A stretch of 64,000 nt of DNA from Microbacterium sp. zg-B96 (GCF_030246865.1 NZ_CP126738.1:3286001-3350000), one strand, 5' to 3'. Counted from the first letter of the stretch, positions 33,377 to 41,515 are shown. Numbers and translations are program-made. Notes: generated from the letters alone by a model not told the origin.

Positions 33377-33988
33377 ATGAACAAGACCACCAAGGCCTCC
33401 ATCGCCACCGCGGCCGGCGTCCTCCTGCTGCTCGGCGGCGGCGGCACCTTCGCCACGTGGAACGGCTCCACCCAAGCCGGCGCCGACGCCACCATCTCGG
33501 CCGGCAACCTCGAGGTCCTCCCTGGCGAGGAGGGGGGCACGTGGAGCTTCAACGGCACCGACCTCCTGGACGAGGAGAACATCGCCGATTATCTCGTCTC
33601 CCCGGGTGACGTGCTCACCTACACCACGACGATGACGGTCATCGCCAAGGGTGACAGCTTGCGCGGCCAGATCGGGCTGACCAATGCGTCGATCGCTCCG
33701 GCCGTCGAGGATGACGACGAGGATGAGGCGCTTGCCGAGTACCTCAAGGCCACGACGCAGCTCTCGGCTGAAGGGATCGGCGAGCTCGAGCACGACCAGA
33801 CCTTCACGGGAGTTGCCGGTCCCGACGGCATCGAGCAGGTCATCAAGGTGACCGCCACGATCACCTTCCCGTTCGATGACACCGACACCGACCTCGACAA
33901 CGGCGACCACAACGCCGCTAAGAACGGTTCCGTCGACCTCAGCGACTTCGCCGTCACCCTCACGCAGCTGCCCGCAGAAGCAGAGTGA
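33377..33988 (+). CDS. SipW-dependent secreted protein (TasA/camelysin-like), probable major cargo
   Basis: The protein has 203 aa. It opens with the alternate-type signal peptide of SipW substrates: KASIATAAGVLLLLGGGGTFATWN, where the hydrophobic stretch runs into a Gly-rich turn and A-x-W. The mature part is acidic and Thr-rich with few basic residues (DDDEDEALAEYLKATTQ, FPFDDTDTDLDNGDHNAA), no Cys, and a predicted beta-rich fold as in TasA/camelysin fibre proteins. It ends LTQLPAEAE. It is separated from the rest of the locus by a strong terminator, so it is probably made in larger amounts than the other cargo. Fibre formation is inference. Confidence 0.85.
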   Translation: MNKTTKASIATAAGVLLLLGGGGTFATWNGSTQAGADATISAGNLEVLPGEEGGTWSFNGTDLLDEENIADYLVSPGDVLTYTTTMTVIAKGDSLRGQIGLTNASIAPAVEDDDEDEALAEYLKATTQLSAEGIGELEHDQTFTGVAGPDGIEQVIKVTATITFPFDDTDTDLDNGDHNAAKNGSVDLSDFAVTLTQLPAEAE

Positions 33989-33991
33989 CCC

Positions 33992-34027
33992 ACGAGGTCC
34001 GCCTCCACAGTGAGGCGGACCTCGTTT
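33992..34027 (+). terminator. strong intrinsic terminator after the first cargo gene
   Basis: A perfect 14-bp stem, ACGAGGTCCGCCTC / GAGGCGGACCTCGT, with a 6-nt loop, then TTT. It starts 4 bp past the stop codon. It is the best-formed terminator in the window. Confidence 0.9.
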
Positions 34028-34060
34028 CCGCGTCGCCCACAATCCACTGGAGCAGTCGAG

Positions 34061-34645
34061 ATGACCCGCCGTTCACGCCGCCTCGCGCGCCGACGCCGCA
34101 CCTCGGCGCCGGTGAAGATGCTGCTGGCGACACTCGGTACCACCGGGGCGATCGTGTGCGGCGTGCTGGCCGGCGGTGGCACGTACGCCGCCTGGTCGGT
34201 CTCGGCCCCGGCGGCCGCCGCCGCCACCCTGCAGGCCGGTTCCGCCGAGCTGTCCACTGATGGCGTGCAGCTGTCGGCCACGGGGTTGTACCCCGGCCGC
34301 ACCGTCTACGGCTCGAGCGCCGTGCGCAACACCGGCACCACCCCCCTCGCCTTGAGCCTCGACAGCGTGTCGAGCGCCACGACCAACGCCTTCACTGGGG
34401 CGCTGGTCGTCACGGTCGGGGTCGCCGCATCGACGGCGGACTGCGCGGCCGGTCGTGTCGCCCCGACGGTGACCACCCGCGTCGCCCCCGACATCGCCGG
34501 TGACCTGCGCGTCACCCTGGCCCCCGCAGCGACTACCGTAATGTGCGTGGGACTGGGCCTGCCACAGAATGCACCGGCCGCAGCAGCAGGAGCCGCGGCA
34601 TCCGCCCTCACCCTCACGATCACGGGAATACAGGTTCGTCCATGA
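34061..34645 (+). CDS. SipW-dependent secreted protein, cargo 2
   Basis: The protein has 194 aa. The N-terminus is strongly basic (TRRSRRLARRRRTSAPVK), followed by a hydrophobic core and the SipW-substrate junction GVLAGGGTYAAWSVSAPA. The mature domain is Ala/Thr/Val-rich with two Cys (TADCAAGR and TTVMCVGLG) that could pair, and a beta-sandwich-like rhythm (LYPGRTVYGSSAVRNTGTTPLALSLDSV). It lies 33 bp past the terminator and overlaps the next frame by 4 bp. I infer that it is a minor component or adaptor of a SipW-processed surface structure. Confidence 0.82.
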   Translation: MTRRSRRLARRRRTSAPVKMLLATLGTTGAIVCGVLAGGGTYAAWSVSAPAAAAATLQAGSAELSTDGVQLSATGLYPGRTVYGSSAVRNTGTTPLALSLDSVSSATTNAFTGALVVTVGVAASTADCAAGRVAPTVTTRVAPDIAGDLRVTLAPAATTVMCVGLGLPQNAPAAAAGAAASALTLTITGIQVRP

Positions 34646-34737
34646 CCCGCAGCCACCTCTCCGGGCCCGCCGCCGCGGCCGGGGCCGCGGCGTCCCCCCT
34701 CACGCTCACGATCTCCGGGACGCAGGAGCTCCGATGA
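34642..34737 (+). pseudogene. remnant of a deleted cargo paralogue (31 codons)
   Basis: The frame starts at an ATG overlapping the cargo 2 stop. It encodes a start-like MTRSHLSG joined directly to AAAAGAAASPLTLTISG, a close copy of the cargo 2 C-terminus (AAAAGAAASALTLTITG). The signal peptide and body are absent. It looks like an in-frame internal deletion that fused the first codons to the last 20 or so codons of a former cargo gene. The start and stop overlaps with both neighbours are retained, so coupling along the operon is kept. Confidence 0.7.
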
Positions 34738-35672
34738 ACCGCCGCCACCTCGGCCCCATCGTCGCGCTGGTCACCTTCGCAGTGCTCGGCGGCTCGGGCG
34801 TCGCCGTCGCGGTGTGGACCGCATCGGCCTCAGTCTCGGCTACGGCATCCTCGGCGTCACCCGCGACGACCGCGAGCCTGAGCGGCGGCCTCAACACCAC
34901 CTACAGCTTCAACGGCCCTAAGTCCGGCGTCGCGGTGCGGGGCGCACTCGTCATCGCCAACACCGGCGGGACGCCGCTGGCGTACGGCCTCACGAACGCG
35001 CTCGCCGCCGGGAGCTCGGCCGCCCTCGCGGCGGCGACGAAGCTGACGATGTGGGTCGGGACCGCCACCGGTGCCGACCCGTGCAATCAGCCGATCCCGC
35101 CCACCGGCAAGGTCGAGACGACCCTCGCCGACGTTGCCCCCAAACTCCCCGCCGGTGCTCAGACGCTTGCCGCAGGCGCCAAGGCCACCGTCTGCGTCGC
35201 GACGAACGTCACGTCGAACACCGACGCGACGTTGCCGGGGCAGACGGTCACGGCGACCTTCGCGGTGGCCGGTGCGGTGGCGGGCAGCAGCTGGACAACC
35301 TCCGCGACCGCCACCTCCGTGACCCAGACCGTCTACCGGCTCGGACCGGTCCAGGCGCTCGCCTGCAATGACAACGCCGCCTTGAACCTCACCATTTCCT
35401 GGACAGCTCCAGCCAGCAAGCCCACAGGGGCACAGGTGACGTACCGTGTCTATGATGTCGCGAACCCGGGCGTGACACTTGGGCCGCAGACGACCACCGC
35501 GACGTCGCTGCAGCTCAGCCCCGACGCGTGGAGTCGTAACGGCACCTACCGGCTCGCCGTCGAGGCGACAGAATCGCTCCATGGCACGACCTCGAAGGTT
35601 GCGGAGACCTCCATCACCCGTGGCTGGGCGTGGGGCTTCATCCTTATCCCCGCGCTCAGCTGCGTCTCATGA
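34734..35672 (+). CDS. SipW-dependent secreted protein, cargo 3
   Basis: The protein has 312 aa. The alternate-type signal peptide reads ALVTFAVLGGSGVAVAVWTASASV. The mature part has a first beta-domain similar to cargo 2 (SGVAVRGALVIANTGGTPLAYGLTNAL) with paired Cys (ADPCNQP, ATVCVATN). After residue about 205 comes a second, fibronectin-like segment (LNLTISWTAPASKPTGAQVTYRVYDVANPG) ending in GFILIPALSCVS. It overlaps the signal peptidase by 4 bp (ATGA). A role in surface display or adhesion is inference. Confidence 0.82.
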   Translation: MNRRHLGPIVALVTFAVLGGSGVAVAVWTASASVSATASSASPATTASLSGGLNTTYSFNGPKSGVAVRGALVIANTGGTPLAYGLTNALAAGSSAALAAATKLTMWVGTATGADPCNQPIPPTGKVETTLADVAPKLPAGAQTLAAGAKATVCVATNVTSNTDATLPGQTVTATFAVAGAVAGSSWTTSATATSVTQTVYRLGPVQALACNDNAALNLTISWTAPASKPTGAQVTYRVYDVANPGVTLGPQTTTATSLQLSPDAWSRNGTYRLAVEATESLHGTTSKVAETSITRGWAWGFILIPALSCVS

Positions 35673-36292
35673 CCACCATGGCCGCGCCCACCAAACAGAC
35701 CACCGCCCGTGCCGCCCTCGGCTCGCGCCGGTCGTTCCGCGCCTCGCGGGAAGGCAGCCTGTGGTACTACCTCAAGGTCTCCCTCAGCGCGGCGCTGCTC
35801 ACCCTCACCGCCGCCGTCGCGATCGCGGTGATCGTGCTGCCGGCGGTCGTCGGCGGGAGCGCCATGACGGTGCTGACGCAGTCGATGGAGCCGGGCCTTC
35901 CCCCCGGCACCCTCATCGTCACCAAGCCCACCCCGGTCGAGGACATCGCGGTCGGGGATGTCATCACCTACCAGATCCGCTCCGGCGAGTCGGCAGTGGT
36001 CACCCACCGGGTGATCTCCAAGACCTTCGCCGGCGACGAGGTGACCTTCATCGCGCAGGGCGACAACAACGACGTGCCCGACCCCGAGCCGGTGCGGGAG
36101 GTGCAGGTGCGCGGCACGCTCTGGTACAGCCTGCCGCTGCTGGGCTGGGTCAACAACTTCCTCACGGGCAGCACCCGCGACGTCGTCGTGGCGCTGGGAG
36201 CGGGCGGACTGTTCCTCTACGCGGCGGGAAACGGAGTCGTCGCGGTGCGCGACAAGCGCCGCAAACGCGCCGCCGCGGCATCCGATCAGTGA
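35669..36292 (+). CDS. sipW: signal peptidase I, SipW (ER/archaeal) type
   Basis: The membrane protease has 207 aa, with one transmembrane helix before the active site and one near the C-terminus. The nucleophile Ser is in TVLTQSMEPGLPPGTLIVTKP near residue 82. The general base is His, not Lys, in VVTHRVISKTF near 125, followed by FIAQGDNNDVPDPEPV. This Ser-His-Asp pattern defines the SipW type, dedicated to cargo with alternate signal peptides. Such cargo lies directly upstream: two intact genes overlap into it and one stands before the terminator. ATG 35669 overlaps the cargo 3 stop. Confidence 0.92.
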   Translation: MTTMAAPTKQTTARAALGSRRSFRASREGSLWYYLKVSLSAALLTLTAAVAIAVIVLPAVVGGSAMTVLTQSMEPGLPPGTLIVTKPTPVEDIAVGDVITYQIRSGESAVVTHRVISKTFAGDEVTFIAQGDNNDVPDPEPVREVQVRGTLWYSLPLLGWVNNFLTGSTRDVVVALGAGGLFLYAAGNGVVAVRDKRRKRAAAASDQ

Positions 36293-36356
36293 CCGCTGCA
36301 GCCGCCGCCGCGCGCCACGCCGCGCCCTGCGCGCGCAATCACGATAATGTGCGCGG

Positions 36357-37769
36357 ATGAGCACCACGCCCGGCGCGACTCCACACGTGCCCGTCACCGC
36401 CGACACCGACGCCTTGCCGCAGGTCATGGGCTTGCAATTGCGTGCCGGGCGCCCCGCACCGCCGCGCACCGTGCTGTCGTGGGCGCTGTGGGACTGGGCG
36501 GCGCAGCCGTTCAACACCGTGATCCTCACCTTCATCTTCACGGCGCTGTACCTCACGACGGATTCGTTCCTCCCCGCTGACATCGCCGCCCTTCCGGACG
36601 GCGACTCGGTGAAGGAGACCGCGGAGGCGGGGCTGGCGGCCGGTCTCGGCTGGGGGACGACCATCGCGGGACTGCTCATCCTGGCGATCGCGCCGGTGCT
36701 AGGCCAGCAGGCCGACGCGGCCGGGCGCCAGAAGCTGTGGCTCGGTATCGGCACCGGTGGGCTGGTCGTCAGCATGGCGCTGCTGTGGTTCGTGGAGCCC
36801 GCGCCGGCGCTGTTCTGGCTGGGTGTGGCCCTCATCTCGGCGGGCACGGTGTTCAGCGAGATCGCCGGAGTGAACTACAACGCGATGCTCATCGGCATCG
36901 CCACTCCCCGGACGATCGGACGCGTCTCGGCCCTCGGGTGGGGCTTCGGCTATCTCGGCGGCATCGTCGCGCTGATCCTCGTGGTCGTCTTCTACATGTC
37001 GGACTGGTTCGGCCTGAGCGCTGACGGCGGACTGCCGTTCCGCATCATCGCCATCGGGTGCGCGCTGTGGACGGTGGCGTTCGCCATCCCGATCTTCCTG
37101 TGGGTCCCAGAGCCCTCGGCCGGCCGCCCGGAGCGTCGCGTCGGACTGCTGCGCGGATACAAGCTGCTCGTGCGCGACGTCACGGCGCTGTACCGCTCAC
37201 CCGTTTCGCGGCCGACCTTCTGGTTCCTGCTGTCCAGCGCCGTCTTCCGTGATGGCCTCGGCGGCGTGTTCACCTTCGGCGCCATCATCGCCGGCCAGGT
37301 GTACGGGTTCGAGTTCATCGAGCTGGTGATCTTCGGCATCGCCGCGAACCTCATCGCCGGGTTGTCCACCCTGATCGTCGGGCGCTGGGACGACCGGCTC
37401 GGCCCGAAGGTGATCATCCTGTTCTCGCTGGCGGCCATGGTGGTCGCCGCCTCCGCCGTCTTCCTCCTGGTGGATGCCGGCACGGTGGTGTTCTGGATCG
37501 GCGGGCTGGTCCTCTGCGCGTTCGTCGGGCCGGCGCAGTCGGCGTCGCGGTCGTTCCTGGCGCGGCTGACGCCGGCGGGACGCGAGGGCGAGATCTTCGG
37601 GCTCTACGCCACGACCGGCCGCGCGGCGAGCTGGATGACCTCGCTGCTGTGGGCGCTGCTCATCAGCCTCGGTGGGGCGACGTCGTTCGGCATCCTGGGC
37701 ATCGTCGTGGTGCTGGCGCTCGGCTTCCTGCTGCTGCTGCCGGTGAAGGCTCCGCCCCGGGCCGCCTGA
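36357..37769 (+). CDS. MFS transporter, UMF1/Atg22-like
   Basis: The protein has 470 aa and about 12 membrane segments. Near the N-terminus is the UMF1 family hallmark VLSWALWDWAAQPFNTVILTFIFTALYLT. FSEIAGVNYNAMLIGIATPRTIGRVSALGWGFGYLGG around residue 170 is also typical. The fungal relative Atg22 exports amino acids from vacuoles; in bacteria the substrate is unknown. It stands alone between the SipW locus and a minus-strand MarR gene. Confidence 0.85.
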   Translation: MSTTPGATPHVPVTADTDALPQVMGLQLRAGRPAPPRTVLSWALWDWAAQPFNTVILTFIFTALYLTTDSFLPADIAALPDGDSVKETAEAGLAAGLGWGTTIAGLLILAIAPVLGQQADAAGRQKLWLGIGTGGLVVSMALLWFVEPAPALFWLGVALISAGTVFSEIAGVNYNAMLIGIATPRTIGRVSALGWGFGYLGGIVALILVVVFYMSDWFGLSADGGLPFRIIAIGCALWTVAFAIPIFLWVPEPSAGRPERRVGLLRGYKLLVRDVTALYRSPVSRPTFWFLLSSAVFRDGLGGVFTFGAIIAGQVYGFEFIELVIFGIAANLIAGLSTLIVGRWDDRLGPKVIILFSLAAMVVAASAVFLLVDAGTVVFWIGGLVLCAFVGPAQSASRSFLARLTPAGREGEIFGLYATTGRAASWMTSLLWALLISLGGATSFGILGIVVVLALGFLLLLPVKAPPRAA

Positions 37770-37788
37770 CCGCCGGGTCGGTCCGGGA

Positions 37789-38331
37789 TCAGCGCTGCGG
37801 CCAGGCCTGCGCGAACCGGCTCAAAAGGCGGGCAAGCTCCGCCGCATCGGCATCCGAGAAGTCGGCGAGCGCGGTACGCACCGCCTCGATCCGCTCGCCG
37901 CGGAACCCGCGCGCAGCCGTGCGACCCTCGTCGGTCAACACGATGCGCGTGCGTCGGGCATCGGCGGGGTCGGCCTCCCGGCGCACCAGCCCGAGCTCGA
38001 CGCCCTGCTGGACCAGCCGCGATGCCCGGGGCTGATCCACCCCGATCCGCTCGGCCAGTTCGCTGACGCTGAGTGGTTCGGATGCCTGTGCGAGCGCTTC
38101 GATCAGCCGCAGGCGTGCAGGGCCGCCGAAGCGCGGTCCACCCCCGTGCGCCCACGGACCATGCGGTCCGTGCAGGCCCCCGTGCCCTCCGTGCATCCCA
38201 CCGTGTTCGCCATGCGGCCCGCCCCGTTCGCTCGGGTCACCCCACGGACCGCGCGGACCGCGGCGCCCTCGAAGTCGGGTGAGGGCCGTGGCGATGGCTT
38301 CGGCGGGATTGGTGGCATCCGATGTGGACAT
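37789..38331 (-). CDS. MarR-family regulator with His/Gly-rich N-terminal segment
   Basis: The protein has 180 aa. A Gly/His/Pro-rich stretch (GGPHGEHGGMHGGHGGLHGPHGPWAHGGG) spans about 35-65 ahead of a winged helix (RLRLIEALAQASEPLSVSELAERIGVDQPRASRLVQQGVELGLVRREADPADARRTRIVLTDEG) of MarR type. The His-rich arm could bind metal ions and make the regulator metal-responsive; this is inference. It is divergent from another MarR-like gene with a His-rich tail, across an AT-rich control region. Confidence 0.85.
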   Translation of the reverse strand: MSTSDATNPAEAIATALTRLRGRRGPRGPWGDPSERGGPHGEHGGMHGGHGGLHGPHGPWAHGGGPRFGGPARLRLIEALAQASEPLSVSELAERIGVDQPRASRLVQQGVELGLVRREADPADARRTRIVLTDEGRTAARGFRGERIEAVRTALADFSDADAAELARLLSRFAQAWPQR

Positions 38332-38337
38332 GCCTCG

Positions 38338-38404
38338 AATTTACATGCTTCTTGACATACTTCCCATTTGCATGTCACACTGCATATACATGTCATTAAA
38401 CATA
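38338..38404. promoter_or_regulatory. AT-rich divergent control region with ACATG/CATGT half-sites
   Basis: About 70 bp at roughly 35% GC in a ~70% GC background, between two divergent MarR-like genes. It contains several half-sites: ACATGC, GACATA, GCATGTCA and ACATGTCA, with CATGTC twice 18 bp apart, and a TTGACA hexamer at 38352. It is the likely operator region for one or both regulators. Confidence 0.65.
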
Positions 38405-38446
38405 CATCGTGGCCGTTTGGATGCCGCGTGAAGAGAGGACCTCCCC

Positions 38447-39268
38447 ATGGAGACCACAGAGAACACAGAGAACACAGAGAACACGTCCCCTGCAGACCGC
38501 CCGCTGGGCTACTGGCTGCGGGGCGTCGACCGCCTGATCACCCGCGAGATCAACACCGCCCTGGAGGCGGACGGAATCACCCGCCGGGAATGGATGGTGC
38601 TGGGCGCGCTCGCGGGCACCGTCGACCTTCCGCCGCAGGTGCGTGAGCGGATCGCCCGGGGCGGCAAACGCGTACGCGTGCTGGCCGACCTCGGCTGGGT
38701 CGCCGAAGCCGAGGGCGAATGGTCGCTCACCGATGAGGGCCGCGAGGCGGCCGCGCGGATCGAGCAGAAAGTCCAAGCCGTGCGCGCCCGCGTGGCCGGC
38801 GCCGTCACCCCAGAGCAGTACGCCGTCACGATGGACGCGCTCGAGGCGATCGCCCGCGAGTTCGGCGGCATCGAGAGCCTTCCAGCGCCCGGTCGCTTCG
38901 GCCGGGGACGGCGCGGCCGCGGGTTCGGATTCGGTCCCGGATTCGGTCGCGGCTTCGGATTCGGCCCCGGATTCGGCCCCCGTTTCGGCGGCGAGGACGA
39001 GCACGGCGACCACCACCACGGCTTCGGCAGCGCCCATGGTCACGGACACGGACACGGGCACGGGCACGGGCAGCATGCCGGCGAGCACACGCACCGGCAC
39101 GAATACGGTCACGACGGCCCCCACGGCCACGGCCACGGGCCTTGCGGCCACGGGCCTTGCGGCCACGGCGACCTCTCCCCCGCGGAGCGCGGCTACGAGC
39201 GGGGCTTCGAGGCCGGGTTCGCCGCCGCCCAGCGCGGCAGCGCGCCCGAGGCATCCGACGCCGCCTGA
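38447..39268 (+). CDS. MarR-like regulator with long Gly/Phe- and His-rich C-terminal tail
   Basis: The protein has 273 aa. The N-terminus has a triple TEN repeat from a 9-bp DNA repeat. A winged-helix domain follows (YWLRGVDRLITREINTALEADGITRREWMVLGALAG, then RVLADLGWVAEAEGEWSLTDEGREAAARIEQ). After residue 145 the chain is Gly/Phe/Arg-rich (GRGFGFGPGFGRGFGFGPGFG). It then becomes His-rich (HGHGHGHGHGHG, HGPCGHGPCGHG with two Cys). The tail looks like a metal store or sensor for Ni, Zn or Cu. No transporter is adjacent; the divergent MarR gene also has a His-rich arm. Confidence 0.8.
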   Translation: METTENTENTENTSPADRPLGYWLRGVDRLITREINTALEADGITRREWMVLGALAGTVDLPPQVRERIARGGKRVRVLADLGWVAEAEGEWSLTDEGREAAARIEQKVQAVRARVAGAVTPEQYAVTMDALEAIAREFGGIESLPAPGRFGRGRRGRGFGFGPGFGRGFGFGPGFGPRFGGEDEHGDHHHGFGSAHGHGHGHGHGHGQHAGEHTHRHEYGHDGPHGHGHGPCGHGPCGHGDLSPAERGYERGFEAGFAAAQRGSAPEASDAA

Positions 39269-39323
39269 ACCGACCACCCACCCGCTCGCGTGGTTTGGGC
39301 GCGACCGCGGGCGCCGCCCTGAG

Positions 39324-39929
39324 TCAGGCGCCGCGGGAGCCCAGGTCGGTCGTGCCGACGTCGGTGCGGTGGAAGTTCTGGGCCGAGCGTGATGCCGTCG
39401 GTCCGCGCTGGCCCTGGTACCGGTTGCCGTACGGGCCGGAGCCATAGGGACTCTCCGCCGGCGACGACAGCCGGAAGAAGCAGAGCTGTCCGATCTTCAT
39501 GCCCGGCCACAGCTTGATCGGCAGCGTCGCGACGTTGGACAGCTCCAGGGTGACGTGCCCGGTGAAGCCGGGGTCGATGAACCCGGCCGTCGAGTGCGTG
39601 AGCAGGCCAAGGCGTCCGAGCGACGACTTGCCCTCCAGGCGAGCGGCGACGTCGTCGGGCAGGCTCACCTGCTCGAAGGTCGCACCGAGCGCGAACTCGC
39701 CGGGGTGCAGGATGAACGGCTCGGCGGCATCGACCTCGATCAGGCGCGTGAGGTCGGGCTGATCCTCGGCCGGGTCGATGAACGGATACTTGTGGTTGTC
39801 GAACAGCCGGAAGTAGCGATCCAGCCGCACGTCGACGCTCGATGGTTGCACCATCTCGGGCTGCCACGGGTCGAGGCCGATGCGGCCTCCGTCGATCTCG
39901 AGTCGGATGTCGCGGTCGCTGAGCAGCAC
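39324..39929 (-). CDS. dcd: dCTP deaminase (probably bifunctional dCTP deaminase/dUTPase)
   Basis: The enzyme has 201 aa and starts at GTG 39929. It contains [16 protein letters not shown] near residue 28, [37 protein letters not shown] near 100-135 (active-site region), and [21 protein letters not shown] at the C-terminus closing the nucleotide site. It deaminates dCTP to dUTP (or on to dUMP in the bifunctional actinobacterial form) for thymidylate supply. It is divergent from the tRNA-Gly gene. Confidence 0.93.
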   Translation of the reverse strand: MLLSDRDIRLEIDGGRIGLDPWQPEMVQPSSVDVRLDRYFRLFDNHKYPFIDPAEDQPDLTRLIEVDAAEPFILHPGEFALGATFEQVSLPDDVAARLEGKSSLGRLGLLTHSTAGFIDPGFTGHVTLELSNVATLPIKLWPGMKIGQLCFFRLSSPAESPYGSGPYGNRYQGQRGPTASRSAQNFHRTDVGTTDLGSRGA

Positions 39930-40001
39930 GCGCCCAGCCTAGCGGCGCGGCCACCCGGATCGCTTTGCTAAGCTGGGGCCCGCGTCGCCTCGGTGACGCA
40001 T

Positions 40002-40075
40002 GGGGCTGTAGTTCAATGGCAGAACTTCTGCTTCCCAAGCAGATAGCGCGGGTTCGATTCCCGTCAGCCCCTCCA
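40002..40075 (+). tRNA. tRNA-Gly (anticodon CCC)
   Basis: The cloverleaf folds by eye. The acceptor GGGGCTG pairs with CAGCCCC, the anticodon loop TTCCCAA gives CCC, and the T arm contains GGTTCGATTCC. The discriminator base is T, followed by encoded CCA (40073-40075). Confidence 0.96.
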
Positions 40076-40076
40076 C

Positions 40077-40115
40077 AGCCCTCACGTGCGACCAAAGGTC
40101 GTGCGGGAGGGCTTT
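40077..40115 (+). terminator. tRNA-Gly terminator
   Basis: A 17-bp stem, with one mismatch and two G-T pairs, starts 2 bp after the CCA: AGCCCTCACGTGCGACC, loop AAA, GGTCGTGCGGGAGGGCT, then TT. Confidence 0.85.
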
Positions 40116-40197
40116 CGTGCGGGTGCCGTAGAAAGCGGCACGCCCCCGGAGGTCCCGCTGCGCTGGAAGCGCCGCACCACCATCTCGGAGTACTGCA

Positions 40198-40253
40198 GTT
40201 CTTCGGAGCGAAACCGCCCGTAGCATCCGAAGTTGCGTAGATCTCCGAAGAAC
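40198..40253. repeat. 11-bp perfect inverted repeat in a decayed region
   Basis: GTTCTTCGGAG (40198-40208) and CTCCGAAGAAC (40243-40253) flank 34 bp. The whole 309-bp gap from 40076 to 40384 holds only the tRNA terminator, this repeat and a gene fragment. It may mark an old insertion or deletion. Confidence 0.6.
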
Positions 40254-40261
40254 CGGCGCCG

Positions 40262-40350
40262 GAGGCAGCCCGGTGCCGTCGGGGTTCGGGATCGCGGCAA
40301 GAAGATCGCGGGTGTACGGATGCAGCGGGTTCGCCCGCACCAGCTGTCAA
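40262..40350 (-). pseudogene. fragment of an oligopeptide/dipeptide ABC transporter ATPase
   Basis: The minus strand encodes RANPLHPYTRDLLAAIPNPD, the conserved segment found after the H-loop in DppD/DppF/OppD/OppF-type ATPases (usually xNPxHPYTxxLLxAxP). Nothing upstream (Walker motifs, signature) or downstream (Cys-rich end) of it remains. It is flanked by the M24 peptidase and tRNA-Gly, so it is the tail of a deleted transporter gene. Confidence 0.65.
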
Positions 40351-40384
40351 ACCGGCCGGGCGGATGCCGCGCCGTCGCGGGCCA

Positions 40385-41515
40385 TCAGGCAAGCACGGTG
40401 AGACCGCGCGGACGGCGGTTGAGCGCGTCGGCCCCGTCGCCGGTCACCACGACGATGTCCTCGATGCGCGCACCCCACCGGCCGGGGAAGTACACCCCCG
40501 GTTCGATGCTGAACGCCATGCCGGGGGCGAGCGGGGTGTCGTTCCCGGCGACGATGTACGGCTCCTCGTGCACCGACAGCCCGATGCCGTGGCCGGTGCG
40601 GTGCACGAACGCCTCGCCGAGTCCCGCGGCGACGAGCACCTCGCGCGCGGCGGCGTCGACGGCGGCGGCGGTGACACCGGGGCGCACCGCGTCGCGCGCG
40701 GCCCGCTGGGCGCGCTCGAGCACAGCAATCGTGTCGGCGATGTCGGGGGCGGGCTGGCCCATCGCGTAGGTCCGCGTGGAGTCGGAGTAGTAGCCGGGAG
40801 TCACCGCGCCGCCGATGTCGATCACCACGATGTCTCCCGCAACGACGACCCTGTCGGACACCTCATGGTGGGGGTCGGCGCCGTTCGGCCCGGAGCCGAC
40901 GATGACGAAGTCGGCCGCCTCGTGACCCTCCGCGACGATGGCCGCAGCAATGAGGTCGGCGATCTCCCGCTCCGTGCGGCCGACCTGCAGGAACTCCGCC
41001 ATGCGTGCATGCACCCGGTCGATGGCGTCCCCCGCCCGGCGCAGTGCCTCGATCTCGGCGGGGTCCTTGAGCATGCGGAGCTCCCGCAGCACGGCGGTGG
41101 CGAGGATCGGCATCCGCCCGAGGGTGTCGGCGAGCGGGAGCACGTGCAGCGCGGGCATGGCGTCGGCCACGGCGATGCTGCCGGAGCCGCCCCCGACCGC
41201 CGCGACGAGGCGATACGGGTCGTCGCCATCGGTCCAGTCGCGCACGGGCAGCCCCAGCTCGGCGACCGCGGACGGGCCGAGGGAGGCGAGCTCGAGCCGT
41301 GGCACCACGACGACCGGGCCGGTGCCGTCGGCGGGCACCACGAGCGCGGTCAGCCGCTCGTGCGACGAGGCCGTCGCCCCCACGAGGTACTGCAGATCGG
41401 CGCCCGGAGTGATCACGAGGGCGTCCAGTCCGGCGGCCCGGGCGGCGCAGGCGGCGCGCCCGAGGCGGTCGGCGTAGACGTCGGAGGAGAACCGCGAGGG
41501 CGTCGTGGTGGTCAC
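40385..41515 (-). CDS. Xaa-Pro peptidase (M24 family)
   Basis: The protein has 376 aa and starts at GTG 41515. The pita-bread metallopeptidase domain shows all five metal ligands in order. These are two Asp in VIDIGGAVTPGYYSDSTRTY near residue 235, His in VHRTGHGIGLSVHEEPYI near 315, Glu in AFSIEPGVYFPG near 345, and Glu in WGARIEDIVVVTGDG near 355. The N-terminal creatinase-like domain (residues 1-140) is also present. It removes N-terminal residues before proline. An ABC peptide-transporter fragment lies just downstream, hinting at a former peptide-use cluster. Confidence 0.92.
   Translation of the reverse strand: MTTTTPSRFSSDVYADRLGRAACAARAAGLDALVITPGADLQYLVGATASSHERLTALVVPADGTGPVVVVPRLELASLGPSAVAELGLPVRDWTDGDDPYRLVAAVGGGSGSIAVADAMPALHVLPLADTLGRMPILATAVLRELRMLKDPAEIEALRRAGDAIDRVHARMAEFLQVGRTEREIADLIAAAIVAEGHEAADFVIVGSGPNGADPHHEVSDRVVVAGDIVVIDIGGAVTPGYYSDSTRTYAMGQPAPDIADTIAVLERAQRAARDAVRPGVTAAAVDAAAREVLVAAGLGEAFVHRTGHGIGLSVHEEPYIVAGNDTPLAPGMAFSIEPGVYFPGRWGARIEDIVVVTGDGADALNRRPRGLTVLA

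Noticed and set aside
39939..40340. Minus-strand frame with a GIEPALSAWEAEVLPLNYSP peptide across the tRNA
   Set aside because: This is the antisense translation of tRNA-Gly, a familiar annotation artefact. Only the separate ABC-ATPase fragment upstream of it was kept.
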